This document shows, piece after piece, positions 63,144 through 64,000 of a stretch of DNA of 64,000 nt. The stretch is from contig JAUXRX010000004.1 of assembly GCA_030681645.1 (NCBI GenBank), positions 1-64,000 on the forward strand, written 5' to 3'. The translations under genes were made by a program, and so were the position numbers. The notes under the pieces were generated by a model that did no database searches, was not told the DNA's origin, and saw nothing but the letters and a program-made list of their open reading frames with translations. This DNA comes from Archangium sp. GTDB taxonomy: Bacteria; Myxococcota; Myxococcia; Myxococcales; Myxococcaceae. Within the stretch, counting starts at the first letter, position 1; each line of letters begins with the position of its first letter.

Positions 63144-64000
63144 GTGGCCGGGTTGCTGCTCGCCCTGGTGCTCGGCTGCACGAAGGCGCCGGAGCCGCCG
63201 GTGCTCACCAGCGTCACGCCGGATCGCGGCCCGTCGGACCGCACCGTCACCCTCACCATCACCGGCGAGCGGCTGGGCGCGCGCCTCTTCACCGACTTCT
63301 CCCGCAAACAGGGCAGCGCGCTCGACTCGACCTGGACCGCGCGGCTCGGCCGCGAAGCGCTCCTCGACGTGGGCCTGGGTGAAGACGGCACCCTCCACGC
63401 CACCGTGCCCGCGGGTCTCGCGCCAGGCCCCTACGAGCTCACCGTCGTCGACCCGGCGGGCCGGGCGCTCACGCTGGCCGACGCGTACCGCGTGTTGTCC
63501 ATCGACACGCTCTCGTCGCTCGTCGACAGCTACCGCTTCGACCCCGTCCCTCCGCAGCGCACCGGCGTGCCCTTCGCCATCACCGTCACCGCGCTCGACG
63601 CGCAGGGAGCGGTCGTCGACGGCTTCAGCGGGGCGGTGACGCTGAGCGACCGCACCGGCGCCGTGGTGCCGCGCACGCTCGCGTGGTTCGCGGCGGGCCG
63701 CTGGACGGGCCCCGTCGAGGTGCGGGTGCCCAGCGCCGCTGACGCGCTCACCGCCACCGACGCCGATGGCCGCGCCGGGGTGAGCAACGACTTCTCCGTG
63801 GGCGTGGGCCCGGGCGCGGGGCTGCGCTTCTCCACGCCGCCGCGAACGGCGGCCGCGGGCACCTGCTCCGAGGCCGTCAGCGTCGAGCTCACCGACACGC
63901 TCGGCCTCGCCTCGGCTGCGACCACGCCGGTCGCCCTCACCATCGCGGGCACGCCCTCGGCGGGCTTCGAGCTCTTCTCCGACGCCACCTGCGCCACCCC
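63144..64000 (+). CDS. Lipoprotein paralogue with TIG/IPT-like domain (3' end cut by window)
   Basis: At least 285 residues, open at the right edge. GTG at 63144 gives VAGLLLALVLGC with lipobox VLGC; GTGs inside the tandem repeats upstream are in the same frame and would add STPLGVNG-type residues. The mature region starts with a TIG-like domain (SVTPDRGPSDRTVTLTITG) and Ig-like domains with the same FELFSDATC pattern as the upstream paralogue. It is likely a surface or periplasmic lipoprotein. The C-terminus is unknown. Confidence 0.8.
   Translation, partial: MAGLLLALVLGCTKAPEPPVLTSVTPDRGPSDRTVTLTITGERLGARLFTDFSRKQGSALDSTWTARLGREALLDVGLGEDGTLHATVPAGLAPGPYELTVVDPAGRALTLADAYRVLSIDTLSSLVDSYRFDPVPPQRTGVPFAITVTALDAQGAVVDGFSGAVTLSDRTGAVVPRTLAWFAAGRWTGPVEVRVPSAADALTATDADGRAGVSNDFSVGVGPGAGLRFSTPPRTAAAGTCSEAVSVELTDTLGLASAATTPVALTIAGTPSAGFELFSDATCAT

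Overview
This is a GC-rich window from a myxobacterium-like genome (Myxococcota). The inference rests on the mix of genes: many lipoproteins with Cys-rich plus Gly/Ser-linker modules, a Ser/Thr kinase, hybrid histidine kinases in tandem, PilZ and PilP-like proteins, a sigma-54-like promoter, and carboxypeptidase-regulatory/Ig-like surface proteins. I saw no rRNA, tRNA, CRISPR array, IS transposase or prophage. The species cannot be named from the sequence alone.

Layout. 1-7335 (minus strand) is one tightly packed six-gene operon: SWIM-type zinc protein, an unrecognised 492-aa protein, a MoxR AAA+ ATPase, a DUF5682 protein, a VWA protein and a BRCT protein that runs off the left edge. All junctions overlap or lie within 12 bp. 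This is the best candidate in the window for an uncharacterised multi-protein system. 7743-15185 holds lipoproteins, a HEWGH metalloprotease-like surface protein, a K+ channel-like protein, a Ser/Thr kinase, a PilP-like protein and a TPR-glutaredoxin. 15401-19868 holds an LRR lipoprotein and a coupled pair: an FGGY sugar kinase and a sphingosine-phosphate-lyase-like PLP enzyme. 20022-30531 is a signalling block: globin-like sensor hybrid kinase, single-domain response regulator, two more hybrid kinases, an outer-membrane barrel and a chemoreceptor. 30629-36034 has a 7-TM protein, a TetR/cytochrome P450 pair with an operator between them, a B12-radical SAM enzyme, a Uma2 nuclease and a truncated lipoprotein gene. 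36196-44234 is a sigma-54-like promoter followed by an alpha-2-macroglobulin lipoprotein coupled to penicillin-binding protein 1C. 44215-49306 has an AAA ATPase flanked by gene remnants, an ankyrin protein and a lipoprotein made of six exact-length 106-aa repeats. 49390-64000 has surface/membrane proteins, an HxlR regulator divergent from a reductase-domain protein with a clear operator, an aldo/keto reductase, a PilZ coiled-coil protein, and Ig-like/TIG-like surface proteins including two tandem paralogous lipoproteins, the last cut by the window edge.

A second theme is dispersed short palindromic repeats. Family A is an 82-bp element with five same-length copies (10575, 16645, 43263, 61515, 62979) plus fragments. 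Family B is a purine/pyrimidine-rich element of about 40-75 bp (11820, 33537, 34590, 36088, 58406 plus a fragment at 41844). Both families occur inside or at the ends of coding sequences: A is read in frame inside pbpC, B in frame inside and at the end of the radical SAM gene, and the right end of A supplies SD-like plus GTG start signals to downstream genes. Start codons are often GTG, so several start sites are inferred from overlap, ribosome-binding sites or lipoprotein signal sequences.
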